12,119 nt of DNA from Acidobacteriaceae bacterium (GCA_031296355.1 JARLFX010000161.1:1-12119); one strand, 5' to 3'. Numbered from the stretch's first letter, positions 1 to 7,647 are shown. Numbers and translations are program-made. The notes: a model not told the origin generated them from the letters alone.

Positions 1-1
1 A

Positions 2-124
2 AGTCTGATCAACGAGGTCGCCGCCTGGCAAGACCATCGAAACAAGCATCACGCCAAAGCCGATTGGCAGTTCAAAACCGCCGACGCCCGCGTCAAACTC
101 AAAAAACTCTACCCATCATTCTGA
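2..124 (+). pseudogene. IS630-family transposase, C-terminal end
   Basis: An open frame enters from the left edge and ends at TGA 122-124, giving 40 residues. It contains the ending typical of IS630-type transposases: WQ, a charged stretch, DWQF, TADARVKLKKLYPSF. That places it at the extreme C-terminus of the DDE transposase, after the catalytic residues. The 5' part lies outside the window, so I cannot tell whether the complete gene is intact. A CTAG at 138-141, 14 bases after the stop, fits the known preference of some IS630 elements for CTAG/TA targets and is probably the right edge of the element. Recognition is by family resemblance of the tail only. Confidence 0.7.
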
Positions 125-137
125 ACGACTCGCGCCA

Positions 138-266
138 CTAGATTTCTAAACCCGATCGAATCGCCGCGGCGACCACCGCCGTCAGTGCAGCGCGATCGTG
201 CCACGGCGGCACCGTGAGGCCGGCGGCCTGGAGTCGATCGGAGAGGCGCCGCAATCCCGAAAGATG
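138..266 (-). pseudogene. 3' remnant of an unidentified gene cut by Tn3-family insertion
   Basis: On the minus strand a frame reads from the outer edge of the Tn3 inverted repeat (266) to a TAG at 140-138. It gives about 42 residues, including GLRRLSDRLQAAGLTVPPW and AAAIRSGLEI at the end. The alternating hydrophobic pattern looks like genuine coding sequence, but there is no start codon and the frame stops almost immediately upstream, inside the Tn3 repeat. The simplest reading is a host or older plasmid gene whose 5' part was separated by the Tn3 insertion. Its stop codon sits within the CTAG at the IS630 boundary, so the native end may also have been altered. I do not recognise the family. 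Confidence 0.4.
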
Positions 267-304
267 GGGGGCACCGCAAGGTTTCTGCGCCAAACAACGC
301 TAAG
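267..304 (+). repeat. Tn3-family 38-bp terminal inverted repeat (left end)
   Basis: A 38-bp segment begins GGGG, ends in ACGCTAAG, and lies just outside the resolvase gene. Length, GGGG start and TAAG end match the established layout of Tn3/Tn21-type terminal repeats, where the TAAG side faces the interior. The partner repeat is absent because tnpA is truncated. The 5 bases outside (262-266) would be the left target duplication, but no right copy remains to compare. Confidence 0.7.
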
Positions 305-327
305 GTGGACGAAACAAGAACACCCTG

Positions 328-918
328 TCAGTTTGATGCTGTGAGCGATACGGGGTCTGCGCGTCGTTGAGCCTGCACGATTCTGCTGACGGTCGGTTCG
401 CTGACACCATAGAGACGCGCCATCTGAGCGGCGGTATTCCGGCCTGAGAGGACGTTCTCCGCGATGTCGGCCCGTTGACCGGGAGTGAGCTTTGGTCGTC
501 GGCCTCCGACGCGCCCCTCGGCGCGGGCAGCGGCCAATCCGGCTGATGTGCGCTCGCGAATCATGGCGCGTTCGAACTCCGCAAAACATCCGATCATTTG
601 CATCATCATCCGGCCTGCTGGCGAAATTGTGTCAATCGCCTCGGTCAAGCTGCGAAAACCCGCGCCAGCCGCTTTGATCTTGTCCATGATATGCAGGACA
701 TCCTTCAGGGAACGGGACAGGCGATCAAGCTTCCAGACGATAACCGTATCGCCCTCGCGGAGCTGGTCGAGCATGCGGTGGAGTTCCGGACGGTCCCATC
801 GCCCACCCGAAGCGGCTTCTTCGAATAGCTTTGTGCAGCCGGCCTCTCTGAGAGCCTTCGCCTGGAGCGCATTGTTCTGCTCGTCGCCCTTCGAAACCCG
901 AGCATAGCCAATCAACAT
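328..918 (-). CDS. tnpR: Serine recombinase (Tn3-type resolvase)
   Basis: The gene encodes 196 residues, normal for a small serine resolvase. The N-terminal catalytic domain begins MLIGYARVS, with the expected nucleophile Ser9. The conserved arginine-rich motif WKLDRLSRS is at 62-70, and the long helix with FAEFERAMIRERT at 112-124. A C-terminal helix-turn-helix (NTAAQMARLYGVSEPTVSRI, about 161-180) would bind res. By family, it resolves cointegrates made by the Tn3 transposase by recombining two res sites. The start is supported by GAGGT (930-926) seven bases upstream of ATG. It lies 15 bases after the zeta toxin gene in the same direction, so it is probably the last gene of an antitoxin-toxin-resolvase operon. 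The protein looks intact even though its transposase partner is broken. Confidence 0.92.
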   Translation of the reverse strand: MLIGYARVSKGDEQNNALQAKALREAGCTKLFEEAASGGRWDRPELHRMLDQLREGDTVIVWKLDRLSRSLKDVLHIMDKIKAAGAGFRSLTEAIDTISPAGRMMMQMIGCFAEFERAMIRERTSAGLAAARAEGRVGGRRPKLTPGQRADIAENVLSGRNTAAQMARLYGVSEPTVSRIVQAQRRADPVSLTASN

Positions 919-933
919 TCAAACGACCTCATG

Positions 934-1548
934 TCACGTCTGATTATCATCGCCACCCTCAAGCCCAAGAAGGGGGCCGAGCGCCAACCGTGCCCATGCC
1001 GGCAGGACACGGGCCACCTGGCGCGTTCGGCCCTCATCAATGACAAGCAGGAGACGGGGGCGACGTTTTCCCTGATTATCCAGGACAAAGCTCCGGTCAG
1101 CGAGCTTGAGCGCGATGCCGAGGTTCGTCATGGTGCGAGCATAGCGCCGACGAATGTCGGAAGCCGGCACGTCATGCCCACCATCACGAACGCGGCCACG
1201 CACACGGGCAAGAGAGGTTTCCGGCCCGGCAATACCCAGAAAGATGAGGTTGACCTTGAAGCCTGCGGCATGGGCGTCTTCCATGATGCGCAGTTCAGAA
1301 TGGCCGCTCAAAGTCGTCTCGATCGCAAACGATCGCGCGGACGTGAGATGTTCTCGCCGAAGCTTGGCCGCTTCCTTGCCAGCCTGGAGCATGATCATGG
1401 CTTCGCCGCGATGATCAGGCTTGATCGACCGGGCGATCTCATCGGGATTGACCACCGGAATCCGGGCGGCAACCCAGTATGTCCGCACCAATGTCGATTT
1501 TCCGGCTCCGTTCGGTCCGGCGAAGACCCAGAGTTGGGGCCGCAACAT
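934..1548 (-). CDS. Zeta-type toxin (P-loop kinase)
   Basis: The gene encodes 204 residues. A Walker A, GPNGAGKST, lies at 11-19, followed by VNPDEIA (33-39), the substrate-side motif FAIETTLSG (74-82), and the segment RDGGHDVPASDIRRRYART (121-139), then NL. These motifs occur in this order in zeta toxins and close P-loop relatives. Characterised zeta toxins phosphorylate UDP-N-acetylglucosamine and so poison cell-wall precursor supply; that this protein has the same substrate is inference. Its ATG shares one base with the stop of the upstream small gene (TGATG), which indicates translational coupling, and the resolvase follows 15 bases later. The pair therefore sits inside the Tn3 resolvase operon as a passenger stabilisation module. 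No frameshift or missing motif is visible. Confidence 0.85.
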   Translation of the reverse strand: MLRPQLWVFAGPNGAGKSTLVRTYWVAARIPVVNPDEIARSIKPDHRGEAMIMLQAGKEAAKLRREHLTSARSFAIETTLSGHSELRIMEDAHAAGFKVNLIFLGIAGPETSLARVRGRVRDGGHDVPASDIRRRYARTMTNLGIALKLADRSFVLDNQGKRRPRLLLVIDEGRTRQVARVLPAWARLALGPLLGLEGGDDNQT

Positions 1549-1787
1549 CAGAGATCGCGAATGATGGTGTCATCGCCCTCGAAGTTGACGCGCACGAGTT
1601 GCCTTGTGCCGTCCGGGTTCTCTCGGATCAGCAGGCCATCGGGCGTGTCGTCCTCGCTGTAATAGGCGGGAATCCCCTTGGCCAAAAGTTCTTTCACCGC
1701 TCCCCCTTCATCCTGCTCGATCAGGCGCGGCAGATCGTTCCAGAATCGATCGAGATGGTCTTCTTGAAGGTGGGGCTGTCCGCTCAT
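1548..1787 (-). CDS. Small acidic protein, putative antitoxin to zeta toxin
   Basis: The gene encodes 79 residues, rich in Asp and Glu, with the stretch GIPAYYSEDDTPDGLLIRENPDG near the middle. It is too short for an enzyme and shows no clear DNA-binding helix-turn-helix. The antitoxin role is inferred from position: it immediately precedes the zeta toxin, overlaps it by one base (TGATG), and has the size of an antitoxin. It does not look like the classical epsilon antitoxin of Gram-positive plasmids. The start is well supported by AAGGAG (1800-1795) seven bases upstream of ATG. It is the first gene of the leftward operon that ends with the resolvase. Confidence 0.7.
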   Translation of the reverse strand: MSGQPHLQEDHLDRFWNDLPRLIEQDEGGAVKELLAKGIPAYYSEDDTPDGLLIRENPDGTRQLVRVNFEGDDTIIRDL

Positions 1788-2049
1788 TACCTTGCTCCTT
1801 GGTCGGGCATGAAACCTGTCAGAAACGTTCGATTACGAAAGCCGGATAGCCAACACGGGAAACTGCGCTTCACGGACTTTCATAAACCTCTTACAAAACG
1901 ATGGTGATTGGCAAGTGCTTTGTGAAACTTTGTGCGCGTTCTTTTTGGGCTACTGGTTCTTCCCAGAGTGTGGGTCGAGGCACGGTTTGACGATACCTTT
2001 GATTCCGGCTCTCATCTCCGGGGCGGGCAATTGAAGGGGCGCGATCAAA
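1788..2049. other. Intergenic region between TA-resolvase operon and truncated tnpA (expected res/promoter region)
   Basis: This 262-base stretch has no convincing gene. In Tn3-family elements the res site and divergent promoters lie between tnpR and tnpA, so this is where they should be. The only resolvase-site-like element I see is an imperfect inverted repeat centred on the TTCGATTACGAA at about 1829-1840, and I cannot make out three clear subsites. A short direct repeat of TTTGTG lies near 1919-1933. The first ~400 codons of tnpA are missing, so a deletion junction probably lies here, just upstream of 2050, and the region may be only partly native. Confidence 0.35.
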
Positions 2050-3210
2050 ATGGTGCGAGGTTTGTTGACAGATGACGAGCGCAGAGCTGGCCGCCTGATG
2101 CGCCTCTTCGTCCGGACCATTGACACGCTGAGCGCTGCCCGAGAGGGCGCCACCGACCCATTTGAGGCACTCGACGATCAAGTCGGCTGGTTTACCCTGA
2201 TGAAGGTAAAACCAGAGGTGCGGGCCTTGGCTGAGTTCGCGGAAGAGGACATGCTCGTCACCGCGGCCGAGAAATATATGACATTGCGCAAGTATGCGCC
2301 CTCATTCCTCGATGCCTTCACGTTCAAGGCCAAGAGTGCCCGCGACCCACTCCTGGCTGCCGTTCGGTTGCTCCGGGAATTGAACCAGAGGGAGCGCGGC
2401 GACATCCCGAACGATGCACCGATGCCGTTCTCGAAGAAACAATGGAAAAAGGTGGGGGTCGACGGCGATAAAATCAATCGACGCCGTTATGAGACCGCCG
2501 TCTGTGCCACGCTGCGCGACCGCCTGCGATCGGGGGATGTTTGGATTGAGGGCACGCGTAAATTCCAGCGCTTCGACCGCTATCTGCTGTCAAAAGGCGA
2601 AGTGGCTAAGGTGGCGGCGGAACTGCCCGTCACCGGCGATGTCGGCGCGTATCTCAAAGAGCGGGAGGAGCTTCTGGATGCGCGGCTGCGGCGGTTCGAG
2701 CGGCTGCTCCTGCGGGGCAAGTTGGAAGGTGTTGAACTGCGGAAAGACCGGCTCCACATCACTCCGTTGAAGGCGATCACTCCACCGGAGGCCGATTGGC
2801 TCGACCGGGCGATCGACGGGATGCTGCCGCGTATCCGAATCACGGAGTTGTTGAACGAGGTTCATCGTAGGACTGGATTCGCCTCGAAATTCACCGATCT
2901 CCGCACCGGCCGCCCCCACGAGAATCCAAGCGCTATACTAGCGGCGGTTCTGGCCGACGCAAATAATCTTGGCCTTGAGAGCATGGCTCAAGCCTCCCAG
3001 GGTGTCACTTATGCCCAACTCGCTCGGACCCATAATTGGTACCTCAGCGACGAGAATTACGCCGCTGCTTTGGCCGCGATCATCGACGCACACCATGTCC
3101 ATCCCTTTGCTGAAATCTGGGGTAAAGGCACAACGTCGTCGTCGGACGGCCAGTATTTTCGGGCCGGACGCGGCGGGGGCGGGTATCTGCTCAACCCGGT
3201 GCGAGAATAG
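2050..3210 (+). pseudogene. tnpA: Tn3-family transposase TnpA, internal fragment (both ends lost)
   Basis: The frame gives 386 residues matching the middle of a Tn3 TnpA, which is normally close to 1000 residues. Recognisable parts are GRLMRLFVRTIDTLSAARE near the start, the FTDLRTG segment (281-287) carrying the first catalytic Asp (283), and KGTTSSSDGQYFRAG (359-373) with the second catalytic Asp (366). The catalytic Glu and everything after it are absent. From about residue 374 the frame reads unrelated residues (GRGGGGYLLNPVRE) before a stop. The N-terminal ~400 residues are also missing, and an in-frame TGA lies 18 bases upstream of the ATG. A GAAGGGG about ten bases before ATG could allow translation, but the product cannot be an active transposase. 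Confidence 0.88.
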
Positions 3211-4204
3211 ACTTTCCGCGTAGGGTGTTGAGGATGGCGGCATAGGCGTCGATGCCGTTGCGGGCAGCGGTACCGATGACGGATTTGACCGCGGCGAAGA
3301 GGTCGGCACCCCAGTCGGATCGGAAGCCGCCGGTGACTTTCCGATAGGTGGCGGTTGGCCGGAGTTCGCGCTCGGAGCCGTTGTTGTCGGGCGCCACCTC
3401 GGGATGTTCCAAGAAGGTGAAGAGGCTACCGCGGACCTTGGCATAGCGTTTTCGCAGGCGCTTGCCGTGTTGATTTTCCGGGGTCAGGGCCATGATGGCA
3501 TCGAGGTCCCGGTCGAGGCGACTTCGATACTGGCGTCGGGTGCTTTCGGCCAAGTCGCGCCGTCGTCGGGCGATGACGAAGGCGCGCAGCAGCAGCGCCT
3601 TCATGCGCGGGGCGAAGATGGTATCGCCAGCCTCGATGGCATATTTGCAGTCGCGCAGTTGGTGGGCGAGGCAGACCTGCCAAGTATCGGCGTGACCCTG
3701 CTGCCCGCCATAGAGATCGGACACCCAGATGGCCGGGCGGTGGCCGTCGAGGACCTCGGCGACCACCGAGGCAGCCCGGGTCTTGCGAATGACGTGGATG
3801 ACGACGGCATCGTTTTGGAACACCCAGTTCCAGCAAGAGCGGCCGTCGATGCGCACGCCGGTCTCGTCGGAGCATACCACCCGCGAGCGGCGCAAGCGGG
3901 CGAGAATTGCCCCGACTTCCCCGTCGAACCGCGGCTTTGCGCGGCGAAACATACCGTCAAGAGCCCCCTCGCTAATCGATAGCGCGAAGAGGTGCTCGAA
4001 CAGGCGGCTCAGGCGCTGGTAGCTGATGGCATGGACGAAGCGCAGATAGAGCGCCGCCGCGACGACGCCGGGACCGAACGGCGAGCCGCCCTCCAGGCCC
4101 TCAGGCACCGGCGCCACCGTTACCTCGCCGCAGCAGGGACAGCACCCGGCGTAGCGCTCCACTCTTGTGACGACAGGCCGAACCGGCGGCAGGTCGATCT
4201 TATC
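3191..4204 (-). pseudogene. tnpC: IS66-family transposase (TnpC), N-terminally truncated
   Basis: About 337 residues of an IS66 transposase remain. A zinc-ligand cluster CCPCC lies near the start. The DDE core follows: SDETG (first Asp), WVSDLYGGQQGHADTW (second Asp), then DNNGSERELRPTATYRKVTGGFRSDWGA with the catalytic Glu. The first 150-200 residues are missing: the frame runs directly into the central transposon end at 4205, and the apparent TTG start at 4219 lies inside that end. The C-terminus (DAYAAILNTLRGKSILAPG) overlaps the broken Tn3 tnpA on the other strand, so its last residues may be read-through across a junction at about 3170-3205. No IS66 terminal repeat is recognisable and its orfA/orfB partners are not present. 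Confidence 0.87.
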
Positions 4205-4373
4205 TGTAGCGGCGCGCAATGATAAACGGCCCGACGCGCAATAAGGGCCAGTTTTCGACGCACGTTAGCTGAGACTATCGGGTGTCGCTGACGCATGCTA
4301 ATTGAGACTGAACGCACGCTCCGTGAGATGGACGCGCAATCATCCGGTCTCGACGCACGATATTTGAGACAGA
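4205..4373 (+). repeat. Left transposon end: long inverted repeat with array of transposase-binding-like motifs
   Basis: The end begins TGTAGC and stops at the ATPase gene's stop codon. It contains about seven copies of a motif whose fuller form is GACGCRCGNTANNTGAGAC: near 4211, 4233, 4257, 4290, 4311, 4331 and 4352. The first two and the 4331 copy are half or diverged forms (GACGCGCAAT). Multiple ordered sites in the terminal 150 bases are typical of Tn7/Tn402/Tn552-type ends and are bound by the DDE transposase. The copy at 10757-10925 has the same length without indels. Confidence 0.8.
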
Positions 4374-5345
4374 TCACGTCGGCAGCCCGGCGGCTCGCAT
4401 CTCGTCCAGGAGTTCGCGCGATCGTGCGGGATCGAGATCTCCGCGGAAGAGCTGACGAATCTCGGCCGGCTTTGCATCGAACTGCTCAATGAGACTGTTG
4501 GCATCATAGCCATTGCGCGTCAGCCTTGGTTCGAGATCGTCGAGTTGCCGCGAGAAGACGGCTTCGACGACGTTGGCGTCGATCGGCTTGATCCCGATCT
4601 CGAAACCGGCCTCGAACGCACGCACGAGATGCTGGCCGATCTGCAGTGGCGTCTTCAGCTTGGTCGCAAGTAATGTCGCCGCTTCGTCTGTGATTATGTC
4701 GCCAGTCACCACGTTTTGATCAACCGATGCCTTGAGCACCCAGTCTATATAGTCGCGCTGCCGGTCGCGAAGCCCGCCGAATTCAAGGATGGTGGTCCGC
4801 TCGCCGATCTCTTCCATCTTCGGTCGGCGCAAGTCGTTCTTGAGCCTGGGGTGCCCCATCAGCACGATCGACAACTGCCCGCCGCCCTCGGCGACAAGTT
4901 CGATGAGCCGCTTAAGGGCGATCAGGGTCTTGGGGTGGAGTTCGTGAGCGTCGTCGATGAACAGCGCAACCGGTTTCTTGGCCCGCCGAACCAGTTCCTG
5001 CAGGTCGCGCTCGCGGCGCTCAGTGTTTTTTGCAATGGCAAAGTTTTTCTCGGGCGTCAGGTCATAGAACAGCGCCGCCAGCAAGAGCGGCAGGGTGATC
5101 TTCGCCTTGTCCACCGACAGCGAGCGCGACACGATCACCCGACCTTCACTCTCGAGATCGGCGCGCACTCGCCGTGACAGGATCGTTTTGCCTGAACCGA
5201 TCACGGCGGTGACGGCGATCAGGCGGCCTCCCGTGATTGCAGCACGGATATCTCGCGATATCTGAATGTGGTGGTTGGTCTCGAAGAAAGGGGCGTCGAT
5301 CGGCGGACGCGCCAGGCCGTAGTGCCTCATCACCTCGGTCAGCAT
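4374..5345 (-). CDS. AAA+ ATPase, TniB/TnsC-like transposition regulator
   Basis: The gene encodes 323 residues. A Walker A, AVIGSGKT, is at 47-54 and a Walker B, VALFIDDAHEL, at 126-136. A typical AAA+ second half follows, with GHPRLKNDL (164-172) and a sensor-like ERTTILEFGGL. The protein resembles the ExeA/TniB group of ATPases paired with DDE transposases. By family, it binds target DNA as an ATP-dependent filament and activates or directs the transposase. The ATG shares one base with the transposase stop (TGATG), so the two are translationally coupled. The gene's stop lies 169 bases from the transposon end. Its last ~45 codons are also present, diverged, in the right-hand scar. The gene name tniB would be reasonable, but I leave it blank because the family boundary with ExeA-like ATPases is unclear. 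Confidence 0.88.
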   Translation of the reverse strand: MLTEVMRHYGLARPPIDAPFFETNHHIQISRDIRAAITGGRLIAVTAVIGSGKTILSRRVRADLESEGRVIVSRSLSVDKAKITLPLLLAALFYDLTPEKNFAIAKNTERRERDLQELVRRAKKPVALFIDDAHELHPKTLIALKRLIELVAEGGGQLSIVLMGHPRLKNDLRRPKMEEIGERTTILEFGGLRDRQRDYIDWVLKASVDQNVVTGDIITDEAATLLATKLKTPLQIGQHLVRAFEAGFEIGIKPIDANVVEAVFSRQLDDLEPRLTRNGYDANSLIEQFDAKPAEIRQLFRGDLDPARSRELLDEMRAAGLPT

Positions 5346-7000
5346 CAGCCGACGCCTCCTTTTTGTCCTTGGGGAAAACGTTCGCGTACCGCTGCGAGAA
5401 TCTCGGGGCGTGCGAGAGTTCTGGCGAGCAGAGCATCAATGAATGCGCGATCATCATCCGACAGCTTGGCCAGCGGCAGTCTGATTTCGTCGGCAATCGC
5501 TCGACGGGCGGCGAGCGGGTTGGCAAATGCGAATTCGTGAAACTGATCCGGTCCCTGAAAGGGCTGCACGGCCACCGGGGCCGCCGGCCGGATTACGACC
5601 ACGCCGTCTTCGCCCGACACCGCGGCGCGCGGCAGCACCAGTTTGCCGGCCATTTCTGCGACTTGTTCGGCCCGGCTCTCCCGCCGTGATTTCCTGTGCT
5701 TGCGGTAGCGGTGCAGCGGTATGGCGCCACCAACCGGCTGGAACGGCCCGAAACGCTCCTCGCCGCGCTCGACCCAGAGTTCCTGATCGAACAACCCCCA
5801 CCAGACCACGACGGTTTCACCGGCGAGTTCAGGGTCAACTTCGTACGCAACGCCAGCGACAGTTAACCGACAATCGATTCCAACCAGGCGGCGTTCAGGC
5901 TCCCGCGCAAAGCTGCAAAACCGCTCCCACGCACACATCTGGCGAATGCCGTCGGCCGGCAGGTGAGCCAGCCAATCGTCGATCCGCGAATGTGGTTCGG
6001 TGCGATGATCCCCGGCGTTGTAGGTGGTGGTGATGAACTGCGCCAGCCACAGGTTGGCCTCCGCCTCGGTCTCCGGCTGATGAAAGTGATAGAGCGTCTC
6101 ATGCGCGTCCTTGATCGTGCGGAATGGCCGCTCGACCTTGCCCTTGGACCGCGCCGTCGTTCGATTGCCATCAGAACCCGCCGGCATATGCGTTATTACT
6201 TCGACGCCGAGGCTCTCCATGACGCGTTTGAACACCGCCGATTTTGCGACCGGGCCGTTATCGAGGTGAACTGTGGAAGGAATTCCCTGGAATGGATCAC
6301 TTTCCATCGTCTTGGCGGACATGGCATTGAACAGGAATCTGAGCGCCGATTCGGCGTCTTCGCCATAGACGCAGCGGTATTCCTGATAGGCCGTGCCCGA
6401 TCGGTCATCGACGACGGAGAACAGCATCAAGGTCGGGGCGCCCTGGCGATCCGGATCGATCCACGGCGGCACCTTCAACTGCTTCAGATCTGACGGGCTC
6501 ATGTCGAAATGCCAGATCGCGTTCGAATGCTCCGCCTGAAAACGAACCGCCGGCGGCTCGCGGACCATCCGACCATGATCGTAGCCGAGCCGGGTCAGAT
6601 GTCTATTCAGGGTCGATGCCGTTATGCGACCCTTTTCAAGCATCAAAAACCCGAATGGGGTATCGACGCCGTGCTTCTCCAACAACTCAAGGACCCGCAC
6701 CGTCGAAAGATGGCGGCCTTTTCGGTTGGTGGTCCGAATTTTCATCGCGGCGACGATTTCGCACAGGCGTTCGATCTCATCGGCCGGCATGGCACGGGTG
6801 CAGCCCCGATCGGCCCGGCACGCGTCCTTCGGTCGGCGATCATCGCGGAGCAACCGGTACAGCGTGGCGCGGCTGATCGCATAGAGTTGCGTGGTCGATT
6901 CCAAGAGCAACTTGCGGTCGGGATGACGTGCCGACAGTGCGGCCAGGCGGCGTCGGAGCGTCGCCAGAGCCTCGATCGGCACGGCGCCGCCCTTCGGCAT
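5345..7000 (-). CDS. DDE (rve-fold) transposase, TniA/IS481-like
   Basis: The gene encodes 551 residues. An N-terminal helix-turn-helix segment (about 36-52, YAISRATLYRLLR) precedes a further DNA-binding region. The integrase-type catalytic domain has WHFDMS (Asp166), VHLDNGP (Asp247) and KGKVERPFRTIKD (Glu290), a complete D,D,E triad. A C-terminal beta-rich domain (about 370-430) resembles the Mu-transposase C-terminal region. It would cut and join the transposon ends after binding the repeated motifs in 4205-4373 and 10757-10925. It overlaps the resolvase stop by one base (TGATG) and the ATPase start by one base, so the three genes form one operon. Transposases of Tn552 (480 residues) and Tn402 (about 560) are of similar size. 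The gene appears intact. Confidence 0.9.
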   Translation of the reverse strand: MPKGGAVPIEALATLRRRLAALSARHPDRKLLLESTTQLYAISRATLYRLLRDDRRPKDACRADRGCTRAMPADEIERLCEIVAAMKIRTTNRKGRHLSTVRVLELLEKHGVDTPFGFLMLEKGRITASTLNRHLTRLGYDHGRMVREPPAVRFQAEHSNAIWHFDMSPSDLKQLKVPPWIDPDRQGAPTLMLFSVVDDRSGTAYQEYRCVYGEDAESALRFLFNAMSAKTMESDPFQGIPSTVHLDNGPVAKSAVFKRVMESLGVEVITHMPAGSDGNRTTARSKGKVERPFRTIKDAHETLYHFHQPETEAEANLWLAQFITTTYNAGDHRTEPHSRIDDWLAHLPADGIRQMCAWERFCSFAREPERRLVGIDCRLTVAGVAYEVDPELAGETVVVWWGLFDQELWVERGEERFGPFQPVGGAIPLHRYRKHRKSRRESRAEQVAEMAGKLVLPRAAVSGEDGVVVIRPAAPVAVQPFQGPDQFHEFAFANPLAARRAIADEIRLPLAKLSDDDRAFIDALLARTLARPEILAAVRERFPQGQKGGVG

Positions 7001-7587
7001 CAGAGGGGCCCGGATTTGAGATGGCCAAGCTTGTCCAAGCGCAAATACTGGTAAACGGTTTCCCGGCTGATGCCCATATCTCTCGCCACCTGGGCCTTTT
7101 GCTCGCCTGCCGCGACCCGGCGCCTCATCTCTCCGATCTGTTCCGGGTTCAGCGAGCGTTTGCGCCCGCGATAGGCTCCGCGCTGTTTGGCGAGAGTGAT
7201 CCCCTCTCGCTGGCGCTCCCGCAGCAGAGCACGCTCGAACTCCGCAAAGGCGCCCATGACGGACAGCATCAGGTTGGCCATCGGCGAATCTTCGCCGGTG
7301 AAGCTCAGGCCTTCTTTGACGAATTCGATGCGCACGCCGCGCTTGGTCAGGCCTTGGACGATGCGCCGGAGATCATCGAGATTGCGCGCGAGCCGGTCCA
7401 TGCTATGCACGACGACGGTGTCGCCCTCGCGCACAAACGCGAGCAACCGATCCAGCTCCGGGCGCTTTGTATCTTTGCCGGAGGCTTGGTCGGTGAAAGT
7501 CCGTGCCACAGGGACGGCGTCCAATTGCCGATCCGGGTTCTGGTCAAAGCTGCTGACGCGGACATAGCCGATACGTTGGCCGTCCAT
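7000..7587 (-). CDS. Serine resolvase of the transposon
   Basis: The gene encodes 195 residues from the chosen ATG at 7587, which has AGGAGGG five bases upstream. A longer in-frame start at 7647 would fall on the promoter palindrome and is unlikely. The catalytic domain contains RIGYVRVSSFDQ (Ser12), the arginine motif MDRLARNLDDL, and FAEFERALLRERQREG. A C-terminal helix-turn-helix (QKAQVARDMGISRETVYQYL) is present. By analogy with TniR/BinL, it resolves cointegrates formed by replicative transposition and may repress its own operon. It belongs to the same family as the tnpR at 328-918 but is clearly divergent, so the two elements have independent origins. It is the first gene of the resolvase-transposase-ATPase operon. 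Confidence 0.9.
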   Translation of the reverse strand: MDGQRIGYVRVSSFDQNPDRQLDAVPVARTFTDQASGKDTKRPELDRLLAFVREGDTVVVHSMDRLARNLDDLRRIVQGLTKRGVRIEFVKEGLSFTGEDSPMANLMLSVMGAFAEFERALLRERQREGITLAKQRGAYRGRKRSLNPEQIGEMRRRVAAGEQKAQVARDMGISRETVYQYLRLDKLGHLKSGPL

Positions 7588-7618
7588 GAGCCCTCCTGAG
7601 TCGAAAGCGTCAGGAATA

Positions 7619-7647
7619 ACTCTATGGCCTTTGACAGGAAGTGTCAA
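7619..7647 (-). promoter_or_regulatory. Promoter of the transposition operon overlapping an inverted repeat
   Basis: On the minus strand a perfect -35 TTGACA (7647-7642) is followed after 17 bases by TAGAGT (7624-7619), a 4-of-6 match to TATAAT, about 30 bases before the resolvase ATG. The -35 is one arm of a perfect inverted repeat, TTGACA-5 nt-TGTCAA (7631-7647). TGTC-type half sites are common in resolvase binding sites, so this may be a res subsite or operator giving autorepression; that last step is inference. Confidence 0.55.

Larger units (their letters stand above)
267..3170. mobile_element. Remnant of a Tn3-family transposon with resolvase and zeta toxin-antitoxin pair
   Basis: The element comprises the left 38-bp repeat, a leftward antitoxin-toxin-resolvase operon and a rightward tnpA fragment. 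The divergent arrangement of tnpA and tnpR with the resolution region between them is standard for Tn3-family elements. The right boundary is placed near 3170, where similarity to Tn3 transposase (ending around SSSDGQYFRAG) stops and unrelated sequence leading into an IS66 remnant begins. The right inverted repeat and the tnpA 3' end are missing, so the element cannot transpose by itself. Confidence 0.7.

Noticed and set aside
931..1662. 243-residue rightward open frame opposite the toxin gene
   Set aside because: It lies antisense to the clear zeta toxin and its composition is that of a GC-rich shadow; no family features.
1788..2049. A complete three-site Tn3 res region
   Set aside because: Only one weak imperfect inverted repeat is visible; three paired subsites cannot be supported by eye, so only the region is noted.
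3191..4219. An intact IS66 transposase gene
   Set aside because: The apparent TTG start lies inside the transposon end and the N-terminal 150-200 residues are absent, as are the partner genes and terminal repeats.
4716..5177. Rightward open frame opposite the ATPase (and similar ones opposite the transposase)
   Set aside because: These are antisense shadows of genes with intact catalytic motifs; no independent start signal.
7588..7647. Longer N-terminus for the second resolvase (start at 7647)
   Set aside because: The added residues precede the conserved RIGYVRVS start, would fall on the -35 palindrome, and ATG 7587 has an AGGAGGG.
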